Assembly: GCF_910591885.1 (NCBI RefSeq)
Contig: NC_063285.1
Location: 9,643,395-9,707,394 of the forward strand
DNA from: Bombus terrestris
Taxonomy: Eukaryota; Arthropoda; Insecta; Hymenoptera; Apidae
DNA length: 64,000 bases
Direction of reading: 5' to 3'
Shown: positions 61,487-64,000 of the stretch, one piece after another
How positions within the stretch are numbered: position 1 is the first letter of the stretch
Layout of the letters: every line of letters starts with the position of its first letter
Translations under genes and position numbers: made by a program
The notes under the pieces: model-generated
Databases searched by the model: none
What the model was told of the DNA's origin: nothing
The model's input: the letters and a program-made list of their open reading frames with translations, nothing else

Positions 61487-61846
61487 TATTGTATTATTAC
61501 GCAATTTATTTTTAATCGTTTCAATTGATCAAGCGTTTGTCTACAAGTTCACTTACAATTAGATGAATCAGTGAAGCTGCTCGAAATTTGAAATCTAGTT
61601 TTTCGTAGAATTTTCAATATTAAAATCTATAGAATTTTAATTGCTGTCACTGATTTTTGAATCGTCCATTGAATTATTACGCAATTTATTTTTAATCGTT
61701 TCAATTGATCAAGCGTTTGTCTACAAGTTCACTTACAATTAGATGAATCAGTGAAGCTGCTCGAAATTTGAAATGTAGTTTTTGGTAGAATTTTCAGTAC
61801 TAAAATCTACAGGATTTAAATTGATGTCACTGATTGTTAAATCGTA
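61487..61846. repeat. 180-bp tandem duplication, two copies
   Basis: ATTATTACGCAATTTATTTT through TTGATCAAGCGTTTGTCTAC to GTCACTGATT occurs twice at exactly 180 bp (GCAATTTATT at 61501 and 61681) with few differences. No gene. Confidence 0.9.
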
Positions 61847-62449
61847 TGATATAAAATTAAGAGGCACAAAAGTTCTAATTTTTGAGTATTTTAATAATCG
61901 CCTGAAAAATGCTGATATTTTCTAAAGAAAATTTTTACTGCTATACTGTCAATTCTCGTACGTACGTATAAAATAATTTTTATTTAGTTTTATTATGTTA
62001 CACAAACGAATATAAATAATTAATATATTATTTATCATAATAGACACATAATTTCCTCTTGACAAACCCGATGCAGCTCGTACAGTTGAATTTAGTTTTT
62101 GTGTGATCGTATTTTACGTATTTATTCATGCGAAGGAAATTGTAGAAACTGAGTATGTAACCGTATTTGTAATTATAATATCGCACACTGTTGTTGAACA
62201 AAATATTCCAGCTTATGTTAATTGTTATCTTCTACTTTATGACGCTACTTTAAAACAATTATTTCCATTACAAACTCCGGAATACTATGGAAATTAATTA
62301 TATAAGATAAATATTCGCGTTAACATGGGAGTAATATTGATTATGTAACATCCAGCCGGCAAAATAATTTACTTTCCCGAATTTTCCATAACAGAATTCT
62401 CCCACTGCATGTAATTAACAATATTTTTCTAAACGACTCGTTAAATCTA
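61847..62449. other. No recognisable gene
   Basis: AT-rich. The 64-codon frame at 62103-62297 has no recognisable domain. Confidence 0.4.
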
Positions 62450-64000
62450 TTGGGTTGGCAACTAAGTGATTTTGCGGATTTTGTCATTACCACCTTATGT
62501 TCCTGCAACCTAACGACCATTATTGAAAACTAACTTGGCATTTGTACAATAATTTATTGATTAATAATATCGGCAGACAGTAGGTGGTATATTATAATAA
62601 ATTTCAACTCGTACAATTTTCAGATTTTTATTATTAATTTTTAATATTGTTTTTAGTATTAATTTTGAGTATTTTTATCGTAATCCAAATTTTGCCAACG
62701 ATTCTGAAAATTAGGAACCCGGTTTGTTTCACCACAGAACCATAGGACTTTATTTTAATGCGACCAAACAGTCTTTGTAACTATTGGCTTGGCAACTTAG
62801 TGATTGCAGGTTTTGTCATTACCACCTTATGACAAAACCCGCAATCACTTAGTTGCCAACTCAATGCACTGTTCCTGCAACCTAACGACCATTATTGAAA
62901 ACTAACTTGGCATTTGTACAATAATTTATTGATTAATAATATCGGCAGACAGTAGGTGGTATATTATAATAAATTTCAACTCGTACAATTTTCAGATTTT
63001 TATTATTAATTTTTAATATTGTTTTTAGTATTAATTTTGAGTATTTTTATCGTAATCCAAATTCTTCCAACGATTCTGAAAATTAGGAACGCGGTTTGTT
63101 TCACCACAGAACCTTGACTTTAATGGACTTTATTTTAATGCGACCAAACAGTCTTTGCAACTATTGGCTTGGCAACTTAGTGATTGCAGGTTTTGTCATT
63201 ACCACCTTATGACAAAACCCGCAATCACTTAGTTGCCAACTCAATGCACTGTTCCTACACCCTAACGACCATTATTGAAAACTAACTTGGCATTTGTACA
63301 ATAATTTATTGATTAATAATATCGACAGACAGTAGGTGGTATATTATAATAAATTTCAACTCGTACAATTTTCAGATTTTTATTATTAATTTTTAATATT
63401 GTTTTTAGTATTAATTTTGAGTATTTTTATCGTAATCCAAATTTTGCCAACGATTCTGAAAATTAGGAACCCGGTTTGTTTCACCACAGAACCATAGGAC
63501 TTTATTTTAATGCGACCAAACAGTCTTTGTAACTATTGGCTTGGCAACTTAGTGATTGCAGGTTTTGTCATTACCACCTTATGACAAAACCCGCAATCAC
63601 TTAGTTGCCAACTCAATGCACTGTTCCTACACCCTAACGACCATTATTGAAAACTAACTTGGCATTTGTACAATAATTTATTGATTAATAATATCGACAG
63701 ACAGTAGGTGGTATATTATAATAAATTTCAACTCGTACAATTTTCAGATTTTTATTATTAATTTTTAATATTGTTTTTAGTATTAATTTTGAGTATTTTT
63801 ATCGTAATCCAAATTTTGCCAACGATTCTGAAAATTAGGAACCCGGTTTGTTTCACCACAGAACCATAGGACTTTATTTTATTGCGACCAAACAGTCTTT
63901 GTAACTATTGGCTTGGCAACTTAGTGATTGCGGGTTTTGTCATTACCACCTTATGACAAAACCCGCAATCACTTAGTTGTCAACTCAATGCACTGTTCCT
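62450..64000. repeat. 372-bp array I, each unit carrying a mariner hairpin (runs off the end)
   Basis: Hairpins start at 62784, 63164, 63536 and 63908, giving periods of 380, 372 and 372 bp; the 380-bp unit has a small insertion near 63115. Each hairpin pairs GGCTTGGCAACTTAGTGATT with AATCACTTAGTTGCCAACTC and closes through TTTTGTCAT/ATGACAAAA. The first copy at 62450 keeps TA plus TTGGGTTGGCAACTAAGTGA but has lost its right arm. The spacer contains ATCGRCAGACAGTAGGTGGT and TTTCACCACAGAACC. The array continues beyond the window. Diverged relatives are at 130-695. Confidence 0.92.

Overview
The window looks like nuclear DNA of an insect, most likely an aculeate hymenopteran such as a bee. It is AT-rich, has short GT-AG introns, carries mariner-like termini of the TTGGGTTGGCAACTAAGTGA type, piggyBac-like elements flanked by TTAA, and long tandem arrays. 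There are no operons, ribosome binding sites or densely packed ORFs. Most open frames are short, uninterpretable and probably chance. The order-level call is inference from repeats and gene structure; the genus cannot be fixed from the sequence alone.

Only two coding loci are well supported. A minus-strand, four-exon gene at 10864-11874 encodes a coiled-coil protein of about 217 residues that I do not recognise. A plus-strand 144-nt phase 1-1 exon at 60457-60600 encodes the start of a laminin-G/LNS domain that closely resembles LNS2 of alpha-neurexins (Nrx-1). Neurexin genes have very long introns, so much of the window may be neurexin intron. The coiled-coil gene would then be nested and antisense. 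No other neurexin exon was found.

The rest is repeat landscape. (1) 1-3460: AT-rich repeats, a 318-bp tandem array and a piggyBac-like MITE. (2) 4200-7330: two further piggyBac-type MITEs, two mariner hairpins and a TA-flanked MITE fragment. (3) 10.8-12.9 kb: the coiled-coil gene. (4) 16363-18131: a foldback-like element with long inverted arms around a 151/152-bp array. (5) 20.3-22.1 kb and 25.1-25.5 kb: short AT-rich repeats, a 27-bp minisatellite and a TE fragment. (6) 30824-31500: a piggyBac-like end and a 30-31-bp minisatellite apparently grown from a mariner terminus. (7) 33230-44109: two direct LTR-like copies with a mariner palindrome, a second 319-bp array plus MITE, and a composite foldback element with a 133-bp array between them. 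(8) 47110-48677: a deleted piggyBac element that keeps the transposase C-terminus, and a 202-bp TA-flanked MITE. (9) 49348-55800: a 143-bp array, a solo LTR with CTCT duplication and a 174-bp array organised as 348-bp dimers. (10) 58001-60600: a third LTR copy, an inverted-repeat element and the neurexin exon. (11) 61.5-64 kb: a 180-bp duplication and a 372-bp array, each unit carrying a mariner hairpin, which runs off the window end.

A recurring theme is that transposon ends (mariner and piggyBac) appear to have been converted into tandem arrays several independent times in one locus.
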